Source: an uncultured Ruminococcus sp.
Lineage (GTDB): Bacteria > Bacillota > Clostridia > Oscillospirales > Ruminococcaceae
Direction: 5' to 3'
NCBI RefSeq assembly: GCF_946415235.1
Contig: NZ_CAMKRR010000027.1
Location: forward strand, 1 to 32,205
DNA length: 32,205 nucleotides
Part shown: positions 7,163-14,154 of the stretch, one piece after another
Position numbering within the stretch: position 1 is the stretch's first letter
How the letters are laid out: the number at the start of each line of letters is the position of its first letter
Made by a program: the position numbers and the translations under genes
Notes under the pieces: generated by a model
Told to the model about the DNA's origin: nothing
Database searches by the model: none
What the model saw: the letters and a program-made list of their open reading frames with translations, nothing else

Positions 7163-8626
7163 ATGATTGAATGTCTGTACGATGCATTTATGTCTGCAGC
7201 AGGCAATACCGATAACTATATTGATTATCTTGTGCTGAAGGATTTCAGCTACAAGACCGAAAGAAAGACCTTTGATGACATATATCATGATATCATCAAT
7301 TGCTGCAGCAATCTGAAGGATTTCGGGGTAACCGCTGATTCCGTTGTGGCTTTTGAGATTGAAAACACATATCAGTGCCTGATATGTGATTCAGCTCTTA
7401 TCATGCTCGGTGCGCAGGCAATAATCAGCAGAAAGGGCGATGCTCCTGACGTTCTTGATGAAAGGATAGGAGAGTTCAGTGCGACAGCAGTTATCTCCGA
7501 CAGAAGCTCAGACAGGATCTCGGCATTGCCTCATATAACAATTGATGAACTTATGGCTGACAACAGTGATCCGAGAATACCTGAAAGATATGTTTATTCC
7601 AAGGATATATCAGTTATGTTTTCGTCGGGAACTACGGGAACCCCTAAGGCACTGGGAATAACGGAGATTGGTTCAGTCTGGAGTTCAAATAATTTCTTCA
7701 GGTTCATGCATTTCAACTCAAAGGACAAGTTTCTTATTTTTATGCCCCTTTCAAACTACCAGCAGAGGTTTTTGTTCTGGGGTTGTCTTATGAACAATGT
7801 GAATATATCCATCGGAAATGATATGACACTGCTTCAGTGCCTTTCAAATCTTGAACCCAGCATACTGCTTGCACCTCCGAATTTCTTCTATAATCTTTAC
7901 TGTCAGCAGAAAAAATCCGACAGTGATGTAATAAAGGCTACTCTTGGAAGAAATATGAGATATCTCCTGACGGGAATGGCTCCCATAGATAATGAGATAC
8001 TTTATTTCTTCAGTGAATACGGCAATGAGATATACCAGATCTACGGTCAGACCGAGGTCGGTATGCTGTGCTGCAATACCACTGTCGAGAACAAGATCGG
8101 TACAGTGGGAAAGCCTATCATAGAGATCGAGCTTTCTGAGGACGGAGAGCTCATCACCAACAGTCCTCATCCCATTGTCAGCGGTTATTATGAAAACGGA
8201 AAGCTTATTGATCCCATGCCGCGCAAGCGCTCCACAGGTGATATGGGTACCATGGACGACGATGGCTTCGTCTCCATAATAGGCAGGATCAATGATACGA
8301 TCATTCTCAGCAGCGGAAAGAAGATCAACCCTGCAATGATCGAGAACAAGATAAAGAATATATGTACTGACAGTGAAGCTGCCATATTCAAGACGAAGGA
8401 CGAAAAATCCTTTATCATAAACATCGTGATAATCAGCGAAAGCTTTGAGAAGATAGATACAGAGTCTGTAAAAGGGACAATAAGCAGAATGGGCGAGATA
8501 AAATCCTTTACCGATCCATACAAGATAGTATTCATGGAAATGGATAAGACCGTTCTTTCGGGATTATATACCGAGAACGGCAAATTCTCACGAAAAAAAG
8601 CGATAGATATGCTCCTGTCGAAGTAA
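7163..8626 (+). CDS. AMP-forming acyl-CoA/acyl-ACP synthetase (adenylation enzyme)
   Basis: This activates a carboxylic acid as an acyl-adenylate with ATP and passes it to a thiol, here probably the carrier protein encoded just upstream. ANL-superfamily motifs appear in order: SSGTTGTPK at about 154-162 (P-loop-like), YGQTEVG near 295, STGDMG with the ribose-binding Asp, GRINDTI before the C-terminal hinge, and the late catalytic Lys474 in NGKFSRK. The length of 487 residues fits a free-standing ligase without a fused carrier or condensation domain. An AGAGGTG ribosome site fixes the ATG. The acid it activates is unknown; candidates include products of the NifV/LeuCD or BacA-like steps encoded downstream. 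Confidence 0.85.
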   Translation: MIECLYDAFMSAAGNTDNYIDYLVLKDFSYKTERKTFDDIYHDIINCCSNLKDFGVTADSVVAFEIENTYQCLICDSALIMLGAQAIISRKGDAPDVLDERIGEFSATAVISDRSSDRISALPHITIDELMADNSDPRIPERYVYSKDISVMFSSGTTGTPKALGITEIGSVWSSNNFFRFMHFNSKDKFLIFMPLSNYQQRFLFWGCLMNNVNISIGNDMTLLQCLSNLEPSILLAPPNFFYNLYCQQKKSDSDVIKATLGRNMRYLLTGMAPIDNEILYFFSEYGNEIYQIYGQTEVGMLCCNTTVENKIGTVGKPIIEIELSEDGELITNSPHPIVSGYYENGKLIDPMPRKRSTGDMGTMDDDGFVSIIGRINDTIILSSGKKINPAMIENKIKNICTDSEAAIFKTKDEKSFIINIVIISESFEKIDTESVKGTISRMGEIKSFTDPYKIVFMEMDKTVLSGLYTENGKFSRKKAIDMLLSK

Positions 8627-8661
8627 TGGCGTTTTATAGCTGTATTGAATAAGAGGTTAAA

Positions 8662-9474
8662 ATGGAAAAAGATAATTTCATCCATCCATGTTTTGAGAAT
8701 TATAAGTGCGGAGCACGTTTTCACCTTCCTGTTGCATTCAGATGTGATACTAAATGTAATTACTGTAAACGGGAATACTCGGATAAAATAGACAGACCCG
8801 GTGTTTCGGAGGGGATACTTTCTCTTTCTGACGTCGAGGCGTATATCCGCGAAAAAGCCGCGCTTTATCCCGAATGCAGGATAATAGGCATTGCAGGCCC
8901 CGGGGACCCCTTTGCAAACGCAGATGAGCTCTTCGGAGCGTTTGAAATAGTAAATGAGAAATTCCCCGATTACAGATGCTGTGTCTGCACTAACGGATTC
9001 TATCTTCCCGATAATAAAGAACGTTTCCTGAAGTCATCCGTTAAATACATAACTCTGACCATTAATTCTGTAGAGGAACCTACGCTTGCTAAGATATATG
9101 ACCATCTTGTTCTGAACGGCAAATGCTATCACGGCGAAGAAATGGGAAATATTATCAGAAAGCTTCAGAAGGAAGCACTTGATATTATCATTCAGAAGGA
9201 AAATATCAGGCTGAAGATAAATATTGTAGTTATTCCCGGGATCAACGACGGCGAGATCGCAGGCATCGTTGAGGCTACGCGGGATTACGGAGTATATATA
9301 TACAACCTTATACCAATGCTTCCTGTAAAGGGTACAAGATTCGGTGATATCGAACAGATAAGCAGCGAATCTCTTGAGGCTATCAAGGACGATCTGAGAG
9401 CAGCCTTCCCCGGTATATATATCAAGGATAACTGTCTGAGATGCAGAGCAGATGCTTGTGGCAGGATAGAATAG
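8662..9474 (+). CDS. nifB: NifB-like radical SAM protein (nitrogenase cofactor core synthesis)
   Basis: NifB uses S-adenosylmethionine to fuse two [4Fe-4S] clusters and insert a carbide, giving the iron-sulfur core of nitrogenase cofactor. Recognisable NifB signatures are IHPCF at the N terminus (Cys10), the radical SAM triad Cys28-Cys32-Cys35 in CDTKCNYC, GIAGPGDPFAN, LTINSVEEP, VVIPGIND, and the C-terminal Cys258, Cys261 and Cys266 in NCLRCRADACG. At 270 residues it is the catalytic core only, without the NifX-like C-terminal domain of many diazotrophs, and is compact even beside archaeal NifB. Its presence strongly suggests that the nitrogenase-like pair encoded upstream carries or builds a NifB-derived cluster. 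The next gene encodes another Cys-rich protein 13 bases on. It might be an altered NifB with a different product. Confidence 0.85.
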   Translation: MEKDNFIHPCFENYKCGARFHLPVAFRCDTKCNYCKREYSDKIDRPGVSEGILSLSDVEAYIREKAALYPECRIIGIAGPGDPFANADELFGAFEIVNEKFPDYRCCVCTNGFYLPDNKERFLKSSVKYITLTINSVEEPTLAKIYDHLVLNGKCYHGEEMGNIIRKLQKEALDIIIQKENIRLKINIVVIPGINDGEIAGIVEATRDYGVYIYNLIPMLPVKGTRFGDIEQISSESLEAIKDDLRAAFPGIYIKDNCLRCRADACGRIE

Positions 9475-9487
9475 GAGGATCAATATC

Positions 9488-10186
9488 ATGAGCTTTGGAA
9501 AATGTTCTGTCTGTGATTCAGATGTGCTTTACAATGTTGAGTCGCGCGAAATGAAGTGCGAGATGTGCGGCAAGGTGGAGGAAAGCCATATCTGGTGCGA
9601 ATCGGGGCATTATATATGTGCGGATTGCTGTGCAAAGGATGTAATGAAGAAGATAAAGGAGGAGATCTACGGGATAAAGCTTACAAATCCTGTTGATATC
9701 GGAGATTATCTCATAGCAAAATGCGGAATGTCAGGCCATACTCCCCATGTTATAGCTCTTGTTTCGATCCTTGCGGCACTGAAAAATATTACGGGAACTA
9801 TAACTGATGAGGATATCGAAGAAGGAATAAGACGCGGTTACGAGATACCTGCGGGCTGGTGCGGATATTACGGTGCCTGCGGTGCAGGTGTTGCTGTAGG
9901 AGCAGCCTTCAGTATCGTTCTCGGTGCAACTCCACAGAGCGATAAGGAGAGAAGTGTAGCCAATTACGCGACTTCCGTAGTCCTTAAAAGTATAGCAAAG
10001 CTCGGCGGTCCGTGCTGCTGTGTTGCTTCTGTAAGAGCGGCCCTTAAAGAGTCGGTGGTGCTTGTCGAAAAATATCTTGGGATAACCTTTACGCCATCGG
10101 TGAGAAAGGGAAGCTGTTGGGCATCAAAGCTTCAGGCGGGATGCCGCGGAGAGAAATGCAGGTTTTACAAGTCGATAGAAAATTAA
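9488..10186 (+). CDS. Cysteine-rich DUF5714-like protein
   Basis: This appears to belong to the uncharacterised DUF5714 family; that assignment is from memory of the family's look, not a search. The 232-residue protein has an N-terminal double CxxC module (Cys6, 9, 24, 27, then 37, 44, 47, 48) resembling a zinc ribbon or Fe-S site. A helical core follows, with the conserved-looking segments CGMSGHTPH, WCGYYGACGAG and GGPCCC. A Cys-rich tail ends it (GSCWASK to GEKCRF). There is no signal peptide. It has a strong AGGAGG ribosome site and sits directly behind the nifB-like gene, so a role in handling iron-sulfur clusters or in modifying the small molecule is plausible. The function is unknown. 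Confidence 0.65.
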   Translation: MSFGKCSVCDSDVLYNVESREMKCEMCGKVEESHIWCESGHYICADCCAKDVMKKIKEEIYGIKLTNPVDIGDYLIAKCGMSGHTPHVIALVSILAALKNITGTITDEDIEEGIRRGYEIPAGWCGYYGACGAGVAVGAAFSIVLGATPQSDKERSVANYATSVVLKSIAKLGGPCCCVASVRAALKESVVLVEKYLGITFTPSVRKGSCWASKLQAGCRGEKCRFYKSIEN

Positions 10187-10198
10187 CGGTGAATAGAT

Positions 10199-11371
10199 AT
10201 GGAAACTTTTAATGATATGTCAGCAGTCAATGCACAGGAAAAGAAGTTCTTTTTCTGTGATACTACTCTACGTGACGGTGAACAGGTCAAAGGAGTGCAT
10301 TATACTCCACAGCAGAAGCTGGAGATAGCTTCGCTTTTGGCGAAGGCAGGCGTCGAATCTATAGACGCAGGCTTTGCGGCGACCTCGTCAGAGGAGAGGT
10401 TGGCAATAAAGATGATCTGCGAAGCAGACCTTGGCATGAGGATAATGAGTATGTGCCGTGTCGTGAAGAACGATGTGGATCACGCGATATCATGCGGTGT
10501 TAACGGAGTTATACTGTTTATTCCCGGCTCGGATATACATATAAAAGCAAAATTCGGCGAAAATGTCCTTGAGGAGCGCCGCAAGCTATTGGATAACGCG
10601 GTATCATGTATAAAATATGCAAAGGATAAGGGCCTTTTCGTAGAATTCGGCATAGAGGATTCATCGCGCACAGAGGACAGTGTGCTGTTCGAAATGCTCG
10701 CCGAAGCGGAAGCAGAGGGCGCAGATATCCTTGGTACTACCGATACCGTGGGATGCATGACTCCAGAGAAGATATATACCAAGACCAGATACCTCACAGA
10801 AAGGTTGCACAGTCCTGTGGGAGTGCATTGCCATAATGATCTCGGACTTGCTACGGCAAATACTATCGCAGGTATAATGGCAGGTGCAGGCTATGTGTCG
10901 CCTACTGTCAGCGGTATAGGAGAACGTGCGGGAAATGCTTCCCTTGAAGAAGTGATCATGATAATGAATACGATTTATCATAACGGTGCCGAAAAGTACG
11001 ACACAAGACAGCTTTGCAGGCTCGTAAAGCTTGTTGAGGATTATTCCGGTATAAAGCACAGCCCGCTGAAGCCTATAACGGGAGAAAATGCCTTTACTCA
11101 TGAATCAGGTATCCATATCGATGGAATGCTGAAGAATACGGATACATATGAATTCTTTTCCCCCGATATCGTCGGTCGTCAGAGGAAGTACGTTCTCGGC
11201 AAGCATATCGGAAAAAGCGCAGTATGGCATATACTCAGACAGAACAGCTTTGACCTTACCGTGGATGAGGCGGCAGAGTTCTGGAGCAGCGTAAGAAATA
11301 ACGAGACGCTTGGCGAGATATATGATGAGAATAGTATAATCATGCTCTATAAGGATTTTAAAGGTGTGTAA
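10199..11371 (+). CDS. nifV: Homocitrate synthase-like (NifV/LeuA family)
   Basis: This condenses acetyl-CoA with a 2-oxo acid; NifV uses 2-oxoglutarate to make homocitrate, the organic ligand of nitrogenase cofactor. The TIM-barrel motifs are clear: DTTLRDGEQ at 21-29, FGIEDSSRTE, HCHNDLGLATAN with metal-binding His residues, GIGERAGNASLEE, and the FTHESGIHIDG and GKHIGKSAV segments of the linker region. The length (390 residues) and the lack of a LeuA regulatory domain match NifV/AksA enzymes. The start is ATG 10199 with a weak ACGGTG site. With nifB- and nifDK-like genes nearby, homocitrate or an analogue is the most economical product. LeuC/LeuD-like genes follow after a cupin, so its product may instead be isomerised. 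Confidence 0.85.
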   Translation: METFNDMSAVNAQEKKFFFCDTTLRDGEQVKGVHYTPQQKLEIASLLAKAGVESIDAGFAATSSEERLAIKMICEADLGMRIMSMCRVVKNDVDHAISCGVNGVILFIPGSDIHIKAKFGENVLEERRKLLDNAVSCIKYAKDKGLFVEFGIEDSSRTEDSVLFEMLAEAEAEGADILGTTDTVGCMTPEKIYTKTRYLTERLHSPVGVHCHNDLGLATANTIAGIMAGAGYVSPTVSGIGERAGNASLEEVIMIMNTIYHNGAEKYDTRQLCRLVKLVEDYSGIKHSPLKPITGENAFTHESGIHIDGMLKNTDTYEFFSPDIVGRQRKYVLGKHIGKSAVWHILRQNSFDLTVDEAAEFWSSVRNNETLGEIYDENSIIMLYKDFKGV

Positions 11372-11372
11372 T

Positions 11373-11711
11373 ATGCTGATAGATAACTGGAAATATTCCG
11401 AAAACCCTTTGCTGCCCTCAGATGCAGAAATGGAAATGGTAACCACCGACTTCGTGACAGTATGCCGTTTTCTGTTCAGGTCGCCTGCACCTCTCGGCGC
11501 ACACAGCCATATCAACGAACAGATTACCATAGTTCTTGAAGGTGAGATGGAGATAGAATTCAACGAAGAAAAAAGACTCATGAAAAGCGGAGATGTATGT
11601 GTTATACCTGCCAATGCCGTACATAAGGCAGATATCACAAAGGCCCCCTTCCGTTCAATAGAGGTATTCGATCCTGCAAGAAAAGATTTTGCAGCTGCGG
11701 TAAAGCCATGA
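11373..11711 (+). CDS. Single-domain cupin
   Basis: This small metal-binding beta-barrel protein has 112 residues. Motif 1 is HSHINEQ followed by VLEGEME, and motif 2 is GDVCVIPANAVH, together giving three His and one Glu for a single metal. The ATG at 11373 is preferred over the GTG at 11364 because AAAGGTG lies six bases before it. The stop overlaps the LeuC-like start (ATGA). Cupins of this type act as isomerases, dioxygenases or sugar epimerases. Since a BacA-like prephenate decarboxylase homologue is encoded in the same operon, a BacB-like isomerase role is one option, although BacB has two cupin domains. The substrate is unknown. Confidence 0.75.
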   Translation: MLIDNWKYSENPLLPSDAEMEMVTTDFVTVCRFLFRSPAPLGAHSHINEQITIVLEGEMEIEFNEEKRLMKSGDVCVIPANAVHKADITKAPFRSIEVFDPARKDFAAAVKP

Positions 11712-12976
11712 AAAACATCAGACGCGGTATGACCCTTACCGAAAAGATCCTCAGCCGTAAAGCGAACAGAGAGCTCCGTGCAGGAGATACGGCTTTCATA
11801 CCTGTTGATCTTATATTCGGAACTGACGGTACAGTGCCAATAACATTTGGCATACTTGAAAAGAACGGTATAAAAAAGCTTACCGATAAGTCAAGGATAA
11901 TAATAATCAACGATCATTTCTCTCCCGCATCTAATATCGCTACTGCCAATAATGCGGTGCGGCTGAGGAGGTTTGCCGAAAAGCACGGGATAGAGTTCTA
12001 CGATTCGGGAAAAGGCGGTATATGCCACAGCCTTCTGCCCGAGCTCAAAGCGGTGCATCCTTTTTCGGTTATAGCAGGAGCCGATTCCCATACCTGTACA
12101 CACGGTGCCTTCTCAGCGTTTTCCACGGGTATCGGTTCCACAGATCTGGCCTATGCCATGGCAACGGGGAGCCTCTGGATAAAGGTCCCCGCGAGTAACC
12201 GTATAATCCTTAAAGGCAGGCTGAGAGGCTGCGCTTCCGCAAAGGACGTCGCATTATATATACTCGGGATGCTGAAAGAGGACGGAGCTTTATATAACGC
12301 CATGGAATTCAGCGGTGACGGAGCAGAACATCTGTCAATGTCAGAGAGAATGACTATCTGCAATATGATGACAGAGTGCGGAGCAAAAAACGCATTGTTC
12401 TGCTATGATGATATAACCGAAGAGTATGCACGGAACAACGGGATAAGAACGGATGAGAAGCTTTTCTCCGATGATAATGCGGAGTATATCAGGGAAATAA
12501 CAGTGTCCCTTGATGATCTGGTACCGCAGATAGCCTGCCCTTATTCCCCTGCAAATGTAGTGGACGTGGAGAATATCGCAGGATTAAAGATAGATCAGGT
12601 GCTGATCGGTTCGTGTACTAACGGCAGCATAGAGGATATGCGTATTGCGGAGAAGTATCTGAGAGGAAAAAGAATAGCACCGGGTGTCAGAATGATAGTC
12701 ATACCCGGGACCAGTGAGATACTTTACCGCATGGAAAAGGAGGGCATCCTTTCTGCGTTTGTCCTTGCAGGAGCAGTTATTGCCCCGTCTTCTTGTGGTG
12801 CCTGCATGGGCGGACACAGCGGCGTCCTTGGAGAAGATGAAGTGGGACTGTATACGAGCAATCGCAACTTTCACGGCAGAAACGGTGCCTTATCGTCAAA
12901 GGTATATCTTTGCAGCCCTGCGGTGGCAGCATATTCTGCTGTAAGCGGGTGTATAAACGTACCCGGGGAGGAATAG
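11708..12976 (+). CDS. leuC: Aconitase-family dehydratase large subunit (LeuC/homoaconitase type)
   Basis: This is the Fe-S subunit of a 3-isopropylmalate dehydratase or homoaconitase, which moves a hydroxyl group between neighbouring carbons of a tricarboxylic-type acid. The [4Fe-4S] cysteines are in GSCTNG and in SSCGACMGGH. GADSHTCTHGAF and TSNRNFHGR are family signatures, and the 422-residue size and CGxC pattern fit the shorter LeuC2/AksD branch rather than the roughly 465-residue LeuC. It overlaps the cupin by four bases and is followed by the small subunit. Next to a NifV-like enzyme, homocitrate to homoisocitrate conversion is the natural guess. No LeuB-type dehydrogenase accompanies it, so the usual chain elongation is incomplete here. 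Confidence 0.85.
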   Translation: MKNIRRGMTLTEKILSRKANRELRAGDTAFIPVDLIFGTDGTVPITFGILEKNGIKKLTDKSRIIIINDHFSPASNIATANNAVRLRRFAEKHGIEFYDSGKGGICHSLLPELKAVHPFSVIAGADSHTCTHGAFSAFSTGIGSTDLAYAMATGSLWIKVPASNRIILKGRLRGCASAKDVALYILGMLKEDGALYNAMEFSGDGAEHLSMSERMTICNMMTECGAKNALFCYDDITEEYARNNGIRTDEKLFSDDNAEYIREITVSLDDLVPQIACPYSPANVVDVENIAGLKIDQVLIGSCTNGSIEDMRIAEKYLRGKRIAPGVRMIVIPGTSEILYRMEKEGILSAFVLAGAVIAPSSCGACMGGHSGVLGEDEVGLYTSNRNFHGRNGALSSKVYLCSPAVAAYSAVSGCINVPGEE

Positions 12977-12978
12977 AA

Positions 12979-13473
12979 ATGATCGTCAGCGGTGCAATAC
13001 ACATATTCGGAGACAATGTGGATACGGATGTGATTATCCCTGCAAGGCATTGCATAACCGATGATGTCGGGTATCTTGCCCTGCACTGTATGGAGGATAT
13101 TGCCGAAGGCTTTTATGAAAGCTGTAACAGCGGCGATATCATTGTGGCAGGAAAGAATTTCGGCTGCGGCTCATCCCGCGAGGCAGCAGTGCTGGCTCTG
13201 ACAGGTTGCGGCATAAAATGCGTTATTGCCGATTCGTTTGCACGGCTGTTTTACAGAAATGCCGTGAACAACGGTCTGCTTGTTATTGAAGCCGGGGGTC
13301 TGCGGGATCATGTAAAAGACTCGGAGAGGCTGACAGTTGATACTGCCGCCCTTACCATAACAGTAGAAAACGGATTCATGACAGCCTACAGAAATAATGA
13401 AAGCTCGGTGGTCGAAGAAATAATTTCCGCAGGCGGACTGATGAAGTATTATCTCGGACAATATGAGAAATAA
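12979..13473 (+). CDS. leuD: Aconitase-family dehydratase small subunit (LeuD/homoaconitase type)
   Basis: This is the swivelling small subunit that completes the active site of the LeuC-like partner. NVDTDVIIPARHC is the substrate-loop start, GYLALHC is the specificity loop (isopropylmalate and homoaconitate enzymes differ here; this version matches neither closely in my reading), and FGCGSSREAAVLALTGCG is the family signature. It has 164 residues, as usual. The ATG at 12979 follows GGGGAGGA and lies two bases after the LeuC stop; an in-frame ATG at 12910 lies inside leuC and is not the start. It acts together with the large subunit in the cytoplasm. Confidence 0.85.
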   Translation: MIVSGAIHIFGDNVDTDVIIPARHCITDDVGYLALHCMEDIAEGFYESCNSGDIIVAGKNFGCGSSREAAVLALTGCGIKCVIADSFARLFYRNAVNNGLLVIEAGGLRDHVKDSERLTVDTAALTITVENGFMTAYRNNESSVVEEIISAGGLMKYYLGQYEK

Positions 13474-13492
13474 GATACGGGGAGATGATAAA

Positions 13493-14131
13493 ATGAACGG
13501 ATCTGTTACAAAAGAGATCTGTATGGACTGTATGCAGAGAAAAGAAAGGTTCGCTTCCAGATTCAGGGGACAGGATGTAAATATCGTTACGATGGGGCCT
13601 TATGGCACGACCAGCAGTATTGCTGCGGATTACCTGAAAAGATACATGGCAGAGACTGTTGAATCGAGAGAGGTCAATATCTACCTGTATGATAACTTTG
13701 ACAAGGCAGTGGAGAATCTGAAAAACAGGCATTATGATCTTATTGTACTGCCGAATGCCTATGAAAAAATGACAAATTTTTACTGGGATAATTCACTGGA
13801 TCTTATGCTGACCTTTATAATCGAGACCCCGACTTACGGACTTGCCGGAATACCTGATGAGCTCCCTGATAAGGAAAAGCCTCTGCTCATCTCCACCTGT
13901 AAGCCTGTCAAGCATCTGCTTGACGGACTTCTGAAAAAGACAATATACGCAGACAGTTCATACGAGACAGTTGATGCATATTCAACAAGGCACGCGCTCT
14001 CTATGCTTGAAAAGCATGAGGTGGATCTTGCCCTCACAAATGATACAAGTCTTAAAGGCAGCAAAGCAGGGTTTATCTCAGGGGTGTTAAAGACCGAAGT
14101 GCTTTGGTCGGTATTTATGTATACAGGCTAA
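13493..14131 (+). CDS. Prephenate decarboxylase-like protein (BacA family)
   Basis: BacA-type enzymes decarboxylate prephenate without aromatising it, the first step to the epoxyketone amino acid of bacilysin and related units. The prephenate-dehydratase-like fold is marked by MGPYGTTSSIAADYL near residue 30. The segments LIVLPNAYEKMTNFY, ETPTYGLAG and DLALTNDTS, and the C-terminal VLWSVFMYTG, resemble BacA segments as I remember them. The length of 212 residues is like BacA (about 204). The typical prephenate dehydratase TRH site and ACT domain are missing. ATG 13493 has GGGGAG eight bases before it and is preferred to the ATG at 13463. It may use prephenate or another acid; a solute-binding-like role is a weaker alternative. 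Confidence 0.6.
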   Translation: MNGSVTKEICMDCMQRKERFASRFRGQDVNIVTMGPYGTTSSIAADYLKRYMAETVESREVNIYLYDNFDKAVENLKNRHYDLIVLPNAYEKMTNFYWDNSLDLMLTFIIETPTYGLAGIPDELPDKEKPLLISTCKPVKHLLDGLLKKTIYADSSYETVDAYSTRHALSMLEKHEVDLALTNDTSLKGSKAGFISGVLKTEVLWSVFMYTG

Positions 14132-14140
14132 ATAATCCTT

Positions 14141-14146
14141 AGGAGG
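14141..14146 (+). promoter_or_regulatory. Ribosome binding site AGGAGG for a TTG start
   Basis: A perfect AGGAGG eight bases before TTG 14155 supports that codon as the start of the fused ETF gene; the encoded N terminus (MNIAVLIKSVP) matches EtfB proteins. Confidence 0.75.
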
Positions 14147-14154
14147 AGTAGTTT

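Noticed and set aside
8662..9474. MoaA-like or generic radical SAM enzyme
   Set aside because: The HPCF start, GIAGPGDP motif and CLRCRADACG ending are NifB-specific; the real MoaA is at 29974.
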